Assembly (NCBI RefSeq): GCF_021347895.1
Contig: NC_067127.1
Span: 19,936,984-20,000,983, forward strand
Source: Acanthochromis polyacanthus
Lineage: Eukaryota; Chordata; Actinopteri; Pomacentridae
Direction: 5' to 3'
Length of the DNA stretch: 64,000 nt
Under the pieces are notes generated by a model. It had not been told where the DNA came from and ran no database searches. It saw nothing but the letters and a program-made list of their open reading frames with translations. Positions 27,335-39,400 of the stretch are shown in pieces; position 1 is the first letter of the stretch, and each line of letters begins with the position of its first letter. The position numbers and the translations under genes are program-made.

Positions 27335-27854
27335 TCACAGTGAGCAGATGTTCTTGTGTTGCAGGTCCATGGTCCAGATGTGGCCATTGAACAGGTCGGG
27401 GGGGTCTGGCACTGTGTACTTCCTAGAGCACCTCCTCTTTTTGCATTCTTCACATGGGATGGATAAAAGTAATGTTGGTTTAGCACGTCCATCAAAGGCC
27501 TGTAGGTGTGAAGCAGGAAGTCCTCCACAAGGAGGATGTGAGTCTCCTCCTCCTCTTTGTGGTCGGACTTCAGGACCATCTCTGTGTCCAGGATGTTATT
27601 AATGCCATGAGACTTCTCACACTTCACCGGGTTCTCCAGCCACGTGTAGATCGTACTCATCATGTGTCCATGTCCAGAGCAGTGATGACATCGTACTGCT
27701 TAAAGCCATCTTCACCAACTTCAATCTGATCTTGGGGCTTGAAGAAGTCATCCTGATGGACCATGTGGCAGTTGGGCAGGTTCTTGATCAGGTGGTTGGT
27801 GAGGGTGGTTTTCCCTCTATTGGTTACACCGCCGATGCCAATGATGTACTTCAT
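27335..27854 (-). pseudogene. Processed pseudogene of nicotinamide riboside kinase 2
   Basis: The functional parent phosphorylates nicotinamide riboside to NMN. Here one intronless minus-strand stretch covers the family order. It starts MKYIIGIGGVTNRGKTTLTN (P-loop, with G-to-R beside the GKT), then VHQDDFFKPQDQIEVG, DVITALDMD, WLENPVKCEKSHGINN, ILLVEDFLLHTYRPLMDVLN, RKYTVPDPPDLFNGHIW and a premature end LQHKNICSL. Two frameshifts are needed: one near 27665, after ALDMD, and one near 27465, after NQHYF. The C-terminal part after the DPPxLFxGH region is missing. Lack of introns across a gene that is normally split points to retroposition. No clear poly(A) tail or target duplication was found. 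Confidence 0.85.
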
Positions 27855-28119
27855 GTTCTCGGATTGGTCAAAGGTCGGAAAATGGGTAAAAAATGTAAAC
27901 AAAAACCAGGTCGGGAGTGATCGGATGTGGAAAAAAGCTGAGAAAGAGACGGTTGCAGCAGGAAATGTCAACTACTGCAGTCCTCCATGGGACTTGAGTT
28001 CAGTGAGTAAAGAAAGAGCAGAAAGGGAGCTGCCACTCGGATGCGGTTCTTCCACCGAGAGAGGACCTCTTTCTGTTGTTGCTGCTACACATAAAGCCCC
28101 AGTTGAGGTTTTAGGTGGA

Positions 28120-28335
28120 ATATTCCTTTTAACCAGCCCCTCAGGTCTCTTTGAGGATTTGGGATGGAATACTCGGTTAAACCAACATTTTAGGTGCATG
28201 TCCAGGGATTTTTGGTGGAATGATCCTTTAAGGTGGATGTCTGAGGGGCTTGTAGGTGGAATACTTCCTGAAACCAACCTTTAAGGTCAACATTCAAATA
28301 TTTAAGGTGGAATATTCCTTTAAACCAACCTAAAT
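28120..28335. repeat. Imperfect ~55-bp tandem repeat
   Basis: Four or five diverged copies of a motif built on GGTGGAATATTCCTTTAAACC recur at about 28123, 28164, 28215, 28253 and 28304. They explain the small ORFs there on both strands. Confidence 0.6.
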
Positions 28336-29157
28336 TTCATGTTTTGATCATTACCAAGTGAGAAACCTCAACCCAGACTCCTCATAAAGACGTTTGAGAT
28401 TTATGCTGCTGTTATTTGTTTAGTCCAGACTAAATGACAGAAATCCACAACTGTAATTTTTTTTTCAGGACTCCGTTATTAAATGTCAAAACAATCCATG
28501 TGACTCTAAAACTCAACAGCTTTACAAACTCTAAGACTAAACTCTCCACAAGGATCCAAAATAAGTTGGACTTCTACATGAGAACTTTAATTATTCTTCA
28601 TCTACTTCCTGAAAAGTTTAGTCAATGAAAAAGGCAAAAACTAATATTTTCAGCTTAACTAAAGACAGACTTTGTGATTTTTCTGCTCACATGTAGTGTT
28701 GTTGTAAACTTACTCTTTCAAATAAATAGCCTCCTAACCCCCTGGAAACCAGCGTTTGTCCTGTTTCAGTGTTGCTACTCGACCAGAGACAGTCGGCTGT
28801 AATGGTTTTTTGAGCAACACACCATACTATGACGTTTTTACAGTGAAGGTTCTACTATGAAACCACTTTGACATGTTCAGGTGCTCTATGTGTAAAAACT
28901 CAGATATTTCAGGTATCAGAAGGCGGTTTTCAACTTTCTTTGTGAACTTTCTGCTTCAACTTTAAACTAAATTTCCTTCACTAAGCCAGCCCTCTGGACT
29001 TCCAGTAACTTGTGTTCCTATTGGCTGTCCAGGTGGCTGCTTGGTGTTATCAGGAACACCTGAGCAGCTCAGTGTCTTCCTTTATTTGACTACATTTCCT
29101 CTGCTTCTCTTCACTGAACCGGGTTTGGCTCCGTTGCTTTAGTTTTTCCATGTTGCA
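28336..29157. other. No gene seen
   Basis: No coding structure recognised. Part of it (TAATGGTTTTTTGAGCAACA and surroundings) has the look of a dispersed repeat, but I cannot assign it. Confidence 0.4.
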
Positions 29158-29440
29158 TGAACCCTTTGCATGTTCTCCCTGTGCATGCATGGGTTTTCTC
29201 CGGGCACTCCAACTTCCTCCCACAGTCCAAAAATATGCTGAGGTTAATTGATCACTCTAAATTGTCCGTAGGTGTGGATGTGAGTGTGAGTGCTCGTCTG
29301 TACCTATATGTAGCCCTGCGACAGACTGGCGACCTGTCCAGTGTGTCCCCTGTCATCGCCCGAGTCAGCTGGGATATGCTCCAGCACCCCCCGCGACCCT
29401 AGTGAGGATAAAGCAAGCGGTGTATAGAGAATGAATGGAA
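29158..29440 (+). repeat. Retroposon tail copy
   Basis: A forward copy of the 53396-53752 family, 5'-truncated: it starts at TTGCATGTTCTCCCTGTGCA and runs through TCCGGGCACTCCAACTTCCT and ACTGGCGACCTGTCCAG to GCGACCCTAGTGAGGATAAA. Confidence 0.75.
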
Positions 29441-31243
29441 ATCATGCTGCAACTTTATATTATAATAACACTACTTCTCAAAACATGACTTAATCTAAAA
29501 GCACTGGTATAAATTGTCACGATGTGAAATCTGCATGTATGGGTCATGTTGGAAATGAATGAAATAGTTTTTTTCTGGTGACGCTCCGCCCACTGCCCTT
29601 TGACCTGCTATTTTGACCGGGAAAAGACTTTACAGAGGATCTGCAGCAATCATTTTGACATCACTTTGAGGCTCTCAGATGTCTGCTGCAACTCTCTCCA
29701 GACTTCAGGCATATTCTTCAAGGTAAAACAAAAAAGTCAAAACCCATCATAATAACAATGTAGACTTTGAAAGCAAGTGTTCTTGACACAGCTTGTAAGT
29801 TTTGACCACTTTCAACAGGACATGTCGAGTTGGATGTTAGTTTGTGCAGTAATTGTTTGCTCCGTTGGTAATGATGAGAGGAACCTGTGGAGTGGCTGGC
29901 TAAGCTAAATATGTTTCATTTCAACAGCTACTTCTTTCTTGTCGTGTATTCTACTTGCGTCAACGCTATGCTACATGTATGCGGAGTAAGGCTTTATGGT
30001 CGAAGTATTGGCTTCCTTGCACGTTAGCATGATCACATTAGCAAGCATGCTTGAAGCCTTCAGTGTGACCAGAAGAAAAGCACATCCAAATGGGGGAGCT
30101 CACTCCTTTAGCTTTGATATAATCTCTTATCACTGGCATAAATGGGCTAAATTCAACCACTCCTTCCATCATTGTGAAAATTGTACACATTATTAGCGTT
30201 AGCACAAGATCTAGCATGGCTCCAGACTGCGACCAAAATAGTCCCGCATGCAGCCTTGGTGTGAAATTTCAAGTGGTGGCTTTCACGCGAGCTGTCTTGC
30301 TGTCGCTTTGACCAGCACAAGCAGTTACTGTGTGAGCCGTAGTGGCGGAAAGTATAACTTTTATTTCCCCGTGGCTCTGTCAGTCTGTTCCTGCCTAAAA
30401 CGAGCTACTGAGCTGATGTGTTTCACAGAGAGTTGGAGGTCCGACTTACGTGGTGTTCAGAGTGCAGACAGGACGATACTGAGCCGGTGAGCTAGCCTAT
30501 TGCAACGGCTAACGCAGTAGTAGGGCTGTGAAATTAGTGAATTAATGACCACAATCATGGTTTTAGGTTTTAAGTATTATATGAAAACGATGGACTGCCG
30601 TCTTCACATTTTAAAATGCGCTTAGTTCGCTCATAGAAAACAGCACATGTGGATAAAAATCGTTCTGTTTCATCTTGGACAGATCTGACTTTAGAACACT
30701 TAGTTTCACTCTTTTCAAAGTATTTTTGCTGACATTATTGTCTGAGCTCACCGCAGCCTGCGTCGGTAAATATGGCGTCCATCGATAAGCAAATGTTCAG
30801 CTGATGAGGCGATTTTCCGGTAACCAGGTGGGAGATGTGACCAGAGCCCTGTCTAGTGAACTACCGAAGGTGTAGCTAGGCTAGATTAAAAAGCCTCATG
30901 ACGGTTATGGATAATTAATTATGGTTTTATGCTTTAAAGTAACACGGACATAAAGAAATGTATAAATTAATTATAGTTAATGAATAAATAATTATACATG
31001 AATCAATTTGTAATTATTTAATAAATAAATCATTAATAAATTCATATAAGAGCTCCAACAAGCTCTGGTTTTAAAAACTAATCAGTGAATCAGAGTGTTT
31101 AGGGGAACTTTTAGTTTCAAGCCTGTAGTTCTTAGCATTGGTTAGTGTTGGTTTAGATCTTGGCGGTCCTGCACTTTTTATTTTTTTTAAAAAATGGTGT
31201 CAATTTTATTCAGACTCTTATTTTGTGCCCTCTGCTTTTACAG
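29441..31243 (+). other. Upstream region of the SAMD3-like gene
   Basis: No coding exon is visible. Two possible non-coding leader exons end at consensus-like donors near 29723 (CTTCAAG/GTAAAA) and 30487 (GAGCCG/GTGAGC). The 30780-31060 part is AT-rich with TTAATTAT-type repeats. The start site is not determined. Confidence 0.35.
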
Positions 31244-34200
31244 ACTGAGAAGAATGGACTTCCCCTTCATCCTACTGGACAATACCAGCCAACGACTAAC
31301 ACTTTCAAATGGACTCCCTGACACTGTTGATGAGCTTGTCGGAGAAGTCCAACGTCAGTGTGACATCCAGCGTCAGACTTCAGTTTAAGGATCCACTCTT
31401 TGGGAATGAATATATGAACTTTCCTTCAAAGATGGACAAGACATGTGCATACAGAAGATATGAGATGGTGCGGGATGCTCCAACGGTACAGGATTTCAAA
31501 GAGAGATGGCCAGCCCTGTTGGACGTGTATGAGGTGGGAACACACACAGTGATTAGCAATTTGAAAGTTTTGTTTTAAAAAAAAAAATCTAAATCATTTC
31601 ACCTTTATGTAATAAACTTGTTGTCCCAGTGCATGGAATGTGTATAGTCCAGATAATTAACTTATATTAAACTGGCTATTAATGACTTATTTCTTAAACA
31701 TTTCATTTAATAGATTAGTTGAAAAGGTTAGTGTAAAATTACTGTAGTAATTTACATTTTGTAATGCTCTTGTACTGCATGTACCAAAAAAAGAGAGAAT
31801 GCTGGTCCTAACAGGCTGGGTTTGACTTCACAACATTCTGAACTGCCCATGGATGTTTTGTCCTGGTCTATGGATAATATCTCTGTAATTATTGGGCCTA
31901 TCCACAGGAAACAATGACAAAGTTCAGTGTCTTCTGTCTTTTCATTAACTTTTTATTTGACAATTATCAGTTGAAAGGACTTGAACAGAAAAATTCTGTA
32001 TATTTATATTTGTCAATGTGCAATTGATCAAAATTCAGTTACAGTTGTTACACTAAACATTTACCAGAACAGCATGATAAAAAACGATTAATAACACTAA
32101 CTTTGCAATGTGTTTAATGTGCGCCCACACATGCTCTGCCCCTCTCAAAGCGTGCACTCAGATTCTACGGTAGTTCAAGGGCATGGCATTTGTTTACAAA
32201 AGTGAACACACTTGATGTAATTTGCCCTGTTTTAATTATCCAAAGAATATATTTTGCTTTGTTTTGTAAAGACTTAAGTTGACCAATAGTCGTTTGAATA
32301 ACTGTGATTTCAGTTAGACTAAAATAATCATGATTATTATTTTTCCTATAATCGACCAGCCCTATTGTCACAATTCACTTAATTTCTTGTGACAGATTTC
32401 ATGTGGCTTTTAACTGTCATAGTCCAGATGTTTTTGAGCTGGTTTATGGTTAATATCTGTAATTTCAGGGCATATTCACATGGATTAAAAAAAGCTGGCA
32501 TAAAAGCTAATGCATTCTGTCTGAAGAGCAATTGAACTAAAAATTAACTATTTGGTTTTATTATTTAATCATACAGGTCTCAATTGTCAGTTGAAATGAC
32601 TCATTTGGCAGATTTGTTGAGCTAGGTTCTAACAAAAAAAAAAAACAGATTCATCATTGCCCATATTGTATTTGGAGATTTATTTCAGAAATGGTTAATC
32701 GCCCACAGAAAAATATAGTTTATATATTAATCAAAAGCTAGAATTACATCAAATTTACAGTTAAGTCTTATTTTTAAATCCCTTGAAGCCCATTGATTGT
32801 AAGCTCCAGTATGAGCTCTGTAGAATGCTGCCACATGACCCCAGCCCGGTTTATGACAACGACGAGCTGGTTGTTGTCATTTTTAAGAACATGACTATGT
32901 ACTATGCATTTGTCTCATTTCAGGTAAATGCAGAGTTCAAGAGATTGACAACGTTTCCGCTCCAGTCCTGTTTCTTCTCTCAGCTGGACATTTTGTCTGA
33001 CAAACTTCTAACCTTGTATCAGAAGAGGGGAGGACGAATTGGAAAGAAGCTGAAGCAGCTGATGGAACACACGACAGACGTAAGAGGAGAGAGAAGTGGT
33101 TTTAACCCATAAGAAGCCAGGCATATGTTTTCCTTTTAGAAAAGTGATGGGGGAAATAACGGAATAAAGAGACTTCGATTAAGACATTTCTGCAGTCCAT
33201 GTAGAATCCCAGCGTCCAGTCTGTAAAATGGTGCTTTTGGTGTTAAAGGAGACATTATGCAACATCAACTTTTTAGAGCTTTTACCAATGTTATGACATT
33301 GTTCCCTCATCAGAACATATCTGAAGTGCTGTTTCACTTCATTCACTCTGTTTTCAGTAATCCTGTTTCTTCTACTGCTGAAGTGCTCCAATCTGTACTT
33401 ACATATACAGAATTATATTGTCATAAATGAAACACAAAACTGTCTTCTACATTTCTGAATTCCATAATCCATCAGCAGACCTTTTTCTGAGCAGTTCTGT
33501 GCTCCAAAATGTTCATCACAGCGTCATTCCCACTGTTGGCTGCAGAGTTTATTTAGACTTGAAGATGTAACTGAAGCTAGAGCTAGTTAATCTGCTGTGG
33601 TTGGTTGAATCTTCCTGTCGCTTTCTAAGAGGATGACCAGTAGGAAAAGATGGCTAGAAGTAGGCGGCGTGTGTTTTTGTGCATAGAACTGTATGATTTA
33701 GGAATGGTACTGAGATCTGTTCAGCATCCAGGGAAGAAGATGTCAGTTCTGGGAGGGAGTGTGTTTTGAAGGCATTATGCGTCTACTTCAACGAAGACCC
33801 TGACAGCCTGATTAAAGAGCATGTGGTGAGTATAATATTCATGGTTGCATATAATGGAAACATGTTTCAAGTATTAAAAGGTAGTGTATGTAGCAGCATG
33901 CTCTCTTAATGATTAAAAAAGGCAGTACAGTCACAATTCAACCCGGGTTACCTAAAGCTGCATGTCGAGAACTCACGCTAATTCTTACCTACTTTCAGTG
34001 AAACATTGCAGGTAAAGATCAATTTGAAACTTTTACTGTAAGTTTCTGGCTTATAGAAATGGAAATTCCTGATGGAGATTTTAGATATTATTATTTAGTC
34101 TTTGAATAAACTAGTTATTACAGAAAAATGTAATTTCACTTCATTTGTGGGGGTAAAAACTCAATAAATCAGGTTTTAGAATTAGAAGTCAATTTAAAAA

Positions 34201-35625
34201 AAACACCACACACAAGTTCAAAATATTAAAGTACAAGACTGGAAAATGTGGTGTCTGTAGGTTTCTACTTGAAACACTAAAGCAACTTTTTTGCTGAAAC
34301 TATGCATCTGACATTTTAATAGTACTGTCTACTGTTCCAGTCCATTTTTGCCATTTTACTGTACATTTGTGTTATTAGCAGGTTTGCGCTCCAAAACAGT
34401 GTGTGCTGTTGCTCGTGGTCACACATGAACAGCAATCTGGATTTTTCTGAGCGGGTATGAAGAGCCCATATTTGGTGGATGTGGATGGAGTTTTCATGTT
34501 TTGCTCCACTTAGAGAGCAGATATTGTTCCTAGTGTGTGAGAAAATGCATTTTGAGAAAACAGCCTTTGAATTTACATCATGTCAAATATTTTTGTGAAT
34601 TAAGCAATGTTTCAGTTATTAATAGTAAAATCAATATTTGATTTGAACTAGGCCTCTGTCAAGATAACACAATTTGAAGTTTGAAAAATGTTGCAATAAA
34701 CAATAATACTGAAGACCATTTTAAGGCACTGAAGTTGTAACTCTGACATAAAAATGACAGTAAACCGTATTCTAAATTTACTTAACCTTTAATAAGACAA
34801 GTTGCAATAAACATGAAGCACAATGAAACACCATCGACTTAAGTAGAAATGCTCAAATATTACAGAAATAACAAATGCCAGTGTACAAAATAAATATTGA
34901 GCCCCAAAAATATATATTTTTTAATCTGTCATTTAATGAACAACAAAGGTCGGAAACGTCACTCTGTGGTGTAAACAATAAAATGTTTGAGAGCCAATTA
35001 GTTGTGCAGATTTTTCTTCTACCTCTATTTAGATTCCATAAACTTGTGAATGTTCCTTGGAGATTTATTTACACGACCCGTTTGTCCCACTTGTTCCAGC
35101 CGTTACTATTTACCACACCATGCATCACTCCAACTTTTTCATATGTGGCATCCAGAAGTTGTTAAAGTGTACTGACTTTTTATATCATTGTAGGGAAACA
35201 GCAAAGCCATCTTTGTGGACTACGCAGAAGACACCACTGTGGGAATCTTCACTGCAAAACAACATGAGGCCCAGTCCAAAGCAGATGACATCGGAATCAT
35301 CCTGGAAGGCCAAATAGTCCTCCAAGAACTGGACAATGTTCCACTGGCCCTCCTCTTTGGACTCCTGTATGCCCTAAACATGGACTATCTCCTCAGCAGA
35401 AGTACGTTTTTTGAAGTGGTCCAAATGGTGATCATGGAGCTTGATGGGGGCAGCCTTTCCAAAAAAGCTCAGGTCCTGAAAAACGGACTTCTTGAATACT
35501 GGTTTATGATGTTTGATGTTTCCATTTTGCACTGGCCTTTGGGCCTCATGTTGTCTTGCAGTGTTTGTTTAAAAAAAGTTGCTATTGATAGGTTTATGCA
35601 ATTGTTATTCAAGTGTTTCACTTAA
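31244..35625 (+). pseudogene. SAMD3-like multi-copy fish gene, damaged copy 1
   Basis: The conserved pieces match a family annotated in fish as sterile alpha motif domain-containing protein 3-like; its biochemical role is unknown to me. Exon pieces: 31244-31533, starting MDFPFILLDNTSQRLTLSNG (ATG 31254) and ending YRRYEMVRDAPTVQDFKERW; 32924-33079 (VNAEFKRLTTFPLQSCFFSQ); about 33760-33825 (CVLKALCVYFNEDPDSLIKE); and 35194-35625 (GNSKAIFVDYAEDTTVGIFT, then LFGLLYALNMDYLL and LMELDG-like IMELDGGSLSKKAQVLKNG). In the first exon the frame shifts around 31370, between the QRQCDIQ and LQFKDPLFGNEY blocks. The several hundred residues normally between FGNEY and MDKTxAYRR are missing. Splicing into the third piece lacks a good acceptor. 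Probably a decayed or remodelled copy, though the last exon is a clean 143-codon frame. Confidence 0.6.
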
Positions 35626-36468
35626 CTGTGTTTAAAAAAAAAAAAAAGACAAGGTCGGTCTGGATGGTCAGACTGTCTTTGTTCACATGTTTATTTCTTG
35701 TGGCTGTAAGTCACTCCATATTTGAATGTAATCCTAATCCTACCTAATAGTTGTGAAGTATACTGGCTGAACACTTGGTTCATATTGTCTTAACAGAGAT
35801 GCAAACTTGACACTTTAAAGGTTTTAACCATGTTATCTGAGGTCCCCAAAGGAGTGTTTTGAAGCCTCAATTATGCATATGTGCGCTTTAAGTTGAATGT
35901 GGAAGGAGCACATTTCTGTAGATTAAATGCATTGTTTGAGATGAAATATTTCACTGTTAAAACAGGTAAGAAATATTAAATCAGCCTGTTTGATGATTGA
36001 GTGCTGTGTTTTGATTGCTTTGTAGGTCAACACAAATATAGCTTCAGCAGAAGTCATTTAGGTTGCATCAGTAGAACTGTATCATATATAGAATATAAAA
36101 CTTGATCATGCATTGTAGATTTAAACAAATGAAACGCCAACAAGATGACATAAACACATGTCTGATACAAATGCTTGATGCATGTATAACATGGGTCAAG
36201 AATGAAAAAGAAACATGATTTGACTAAAGGATTTTAACGTGAAATAATAATGCATATATTAATAGCATATATTAATCGTGGGGATATTGGTTGAATATGT
36301 GTTCAAACCAAAGCACAACATAATTTCACGCAACCGCTGTCGTAATTTTTTATGCAAATCCGGCGACGTTTTTGTTTCAGTGCAGTGTGCATCATTTAAG
36401 CCATAGCAACAGAAGGCAAGAAGGCCTGCCGAACTTTGAACTTTCCCATTTCCATTTGGATCGTCAAC

Positions 36469-39400
36469 ATGAAGGTAAGAAAATTATGTTTATGCTTTTC
36501 TCATCAGCTGATCTTCTCTGAACACTGTGTTTTGCTGTATAACCGTACAGGGGAATGTGCTGATAAAACTGTTAGTTTGTTTAGCATGGAAAGATCGGTG
36601 GAAAATGGTCCATTTCTCATAAAATGATTTCAATGTGCCGAGATCAGTAAAATGAATAATTTACATGTTCACTGTGAAAAACGTCAATTATTTGTATTTT
36701 ATAAATTGATATTTGTTATTTCACAATGTTCGAAAATTAGACGATTTTTTCCGTGCACGTTAAGGACTAAAAATGGGTAAATAATGGTGTCAAAAAGTTT
36801 CAGAAACAAGATGATAATTGAGCTTCGTTTTATAAAATGCTCTAAATATAATCCCAGAATCACTGAAGGTCCTCGGAGCCTCTTTTTAAACTTTCTGAAG
36901 CAAAATTCTGTTTATTTTATTGTGAATATTCATTTCAATGTGCTGAGAGCAGTAAAATGATTTGTGTGTTAGCTAACTGAGAAAACGTCAAAGATCTGTA
37001 TTTTATAAATGGTTGTTTGTTCTTTTACGATGTTTGGCCGTAAAATTAGACTTTTTGTTTCAAGAAATATTTCATTTTTTAGTGTATATTGAGTGAAAAA
37101 CAGTGTAAAAAAATCTGTATAATTTGGCTTCAAAAAATTAAAAAGCAATATGGCGACGGGGCTATTTTTCATACAATGCTCCAAATTGGTAACCATGGAG
37201 ACGATGGAACTGTTCGGCTATGTTCACACTGCAGGCTCAAGTGACCCAAATCTGATTTTGTTGCTCCTATGCGACCTGTATCTGATCTTTTCATGACAGT
37301 CTGAACGACACAGATCCGAGTTTTATTACCTCCGCCATGAAAATACAATACAATACTTCAATTTCTAAATCGTGCATAAATGTATGTGAATACAATGTTC
37401 CATGGGAATGTCAATATCCTTGGCGGAGGTCTGCGCTCTCCGAGTGCTTTTCTAGTTGGAAATGTGAACGAACTCGCCAAAAAAAATCTCTGTACATTGG
37501 GGGTTGAAATCAAATGGTAAATGATTTCAAAATGGTTATTTTACAGATTTGTCCTGTTTTCATCAATTACAGAAAAAAATCACCCCCCGCGACCCTCGTG
37601 AGGATAAAGCGGTGTATAGAGAACGGATGGATCTAGTAAAAATAATATTCATGCACATTTTGACTGTAAAGACATTTTTAAAAAAAACGTAACTAATGCC
37701 TAAATCAACAGACTGTAATTTTCTTGTTATTTCAGTGTTTTGCTATTGTTGATTAAAAATAGTGGAATACTGCATTGATCAAGTGAAAATAACACTAAAT
37801 ATCTGTATTAATACTTTTAAAATTAATTAGAAATACAACAACAAAATAATAATAATAATTTGTTATAGTTTTACAGACAATTTAAAACATAATCCAATGA
37901 TTAATATTATGGTTATTTTAATATAAATTTTATTTAAATGCATCACAGATATTTCCTGTTTCCATTATTTATTTAACCCATATTCACAGTGGTTTACTGT
38001 ACTATTATCGTTACAAATAGTGGAATAGTGTACTGTCCAAGTGAAAAAGAACAGCAAATATCTGTATTTATTTTTTAAAACATTCTTCTTATTATTATTA
38101 TTTTCTCATAGTAGTAGTAGTATTACAGAAAATATAATCTGTAATACAATAATTATTATTTGGTTATACTTTATTATTATTTTAATTTAAATACTTTACA
38201 GATATTTTAATCTATATTCACAGTAGTTTACTGTATTATTATTGTTAAAAGATCATTTTTGTAAAATAGATTGAGTTTTTTGCATTTTGATGCATGGTAT
38301 AGATGAAATTTGGAGTTAAAAAAGGTGAAATAGATATGAAACGAGGGAGAACTAAAACGAGGAGCATTCATGAGAGCTGGTTTGTGACGTTGCAGAGCTG
38401 TGTGGGTTTTTAGTCTCTGCTGACTAAAGACAAACAAAGTGAGGATTTTAGTTGAGAAGTTTTCATTCTGGATCAGTCCCTGAGCAAAAATGTGAAGCAT
38501 CTTCCTGAAACCCTGAAGCTGGAGTCGATCAGAGACTCAGGGTGCAGCAACATGTTCCCCTCTGAGTTCCTCTGAGGTTCTCCTGAGCGTCCCTCTTTGA
38601 GCAGCTTCACCTCTTTGCTCCAGTTTCCTGAGAGTCTGTGTTGAAATGTTGTTTTTGTTTCTGTTTCCAGCGGACTTCGGACTTCTCGCGAGACTCCAGG
38701 TGTAGTACACCCTCACCCTCACCTCCACCCTCACCTCCACCTACACCTACACCCTCACCCTCACCTCCACCTACACCTACACCCTCACCCTCACCTCCAC
38801 CTACACCCTCACCTCCACCTCCACCCTCACCTCCACCTAAACCTACACCCTCACCCTCACCTCCACCTACACCCTCACCCTCACCCTCACCTCCACCTCC
38901 ACCCACACCTCCACCATGCTCTCCCCCTCCCTCCAAGCGTCCTCGCTTGTCTTCCCCCCTCTCTACTCTCTCCCCTACCTCCCCCTGGAGGTCATCGTCC
39001 ATGCTTTCCCCCCTGGCTTCCCCCTTCTTTCCCTCCTCTTCCTCCTCTTCCTCCCCTCTTCCTCTTCCTCCTCCTCCTCCATGCTTTCCCCCCTTGCTTC
39101 CCCCTTCTTTCCCTCTTCCTCTTCCTCCTCCTCCTCCTCCATGCTTTCCCCCCTCGCTTCCCCCTTCTTTCCCTCTTCCTCCCCCTCTTCCTCCTCCTCT
39201 TCCTCCCCTTCTTCCTCTTCCTCCTCCCCCCCTCCCTCCAAGCGTCCTCGCTCTTCTTCCCTCTCTCCTCTCTCCTCTACCTCCCCCTCTCGCTCTGCTT
39301 TTTCTCCAGTCCCTCACTCTATCTCTCCTCCTCCCTCTCCTTCACCTCCTCTTCGCCTGTACCGGCCTCTCTCCTCCTCCTACTCCCCCTCCTACTCTCC

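Noticed and set aside
27972..28284. Frames of 101 and 173 codons on opposite strands
   Set aside because: The tandem GGTGGAATATTCC repeat and the retrocopy's antisense strand account for them.
32783..33112. 109-codon frame starting KPIDCKLQYELCRM
   Set aside because: The first ~47 codons extend into intron sequence before a clear acceptor at 32923; only the VNAEFKR part is exon.
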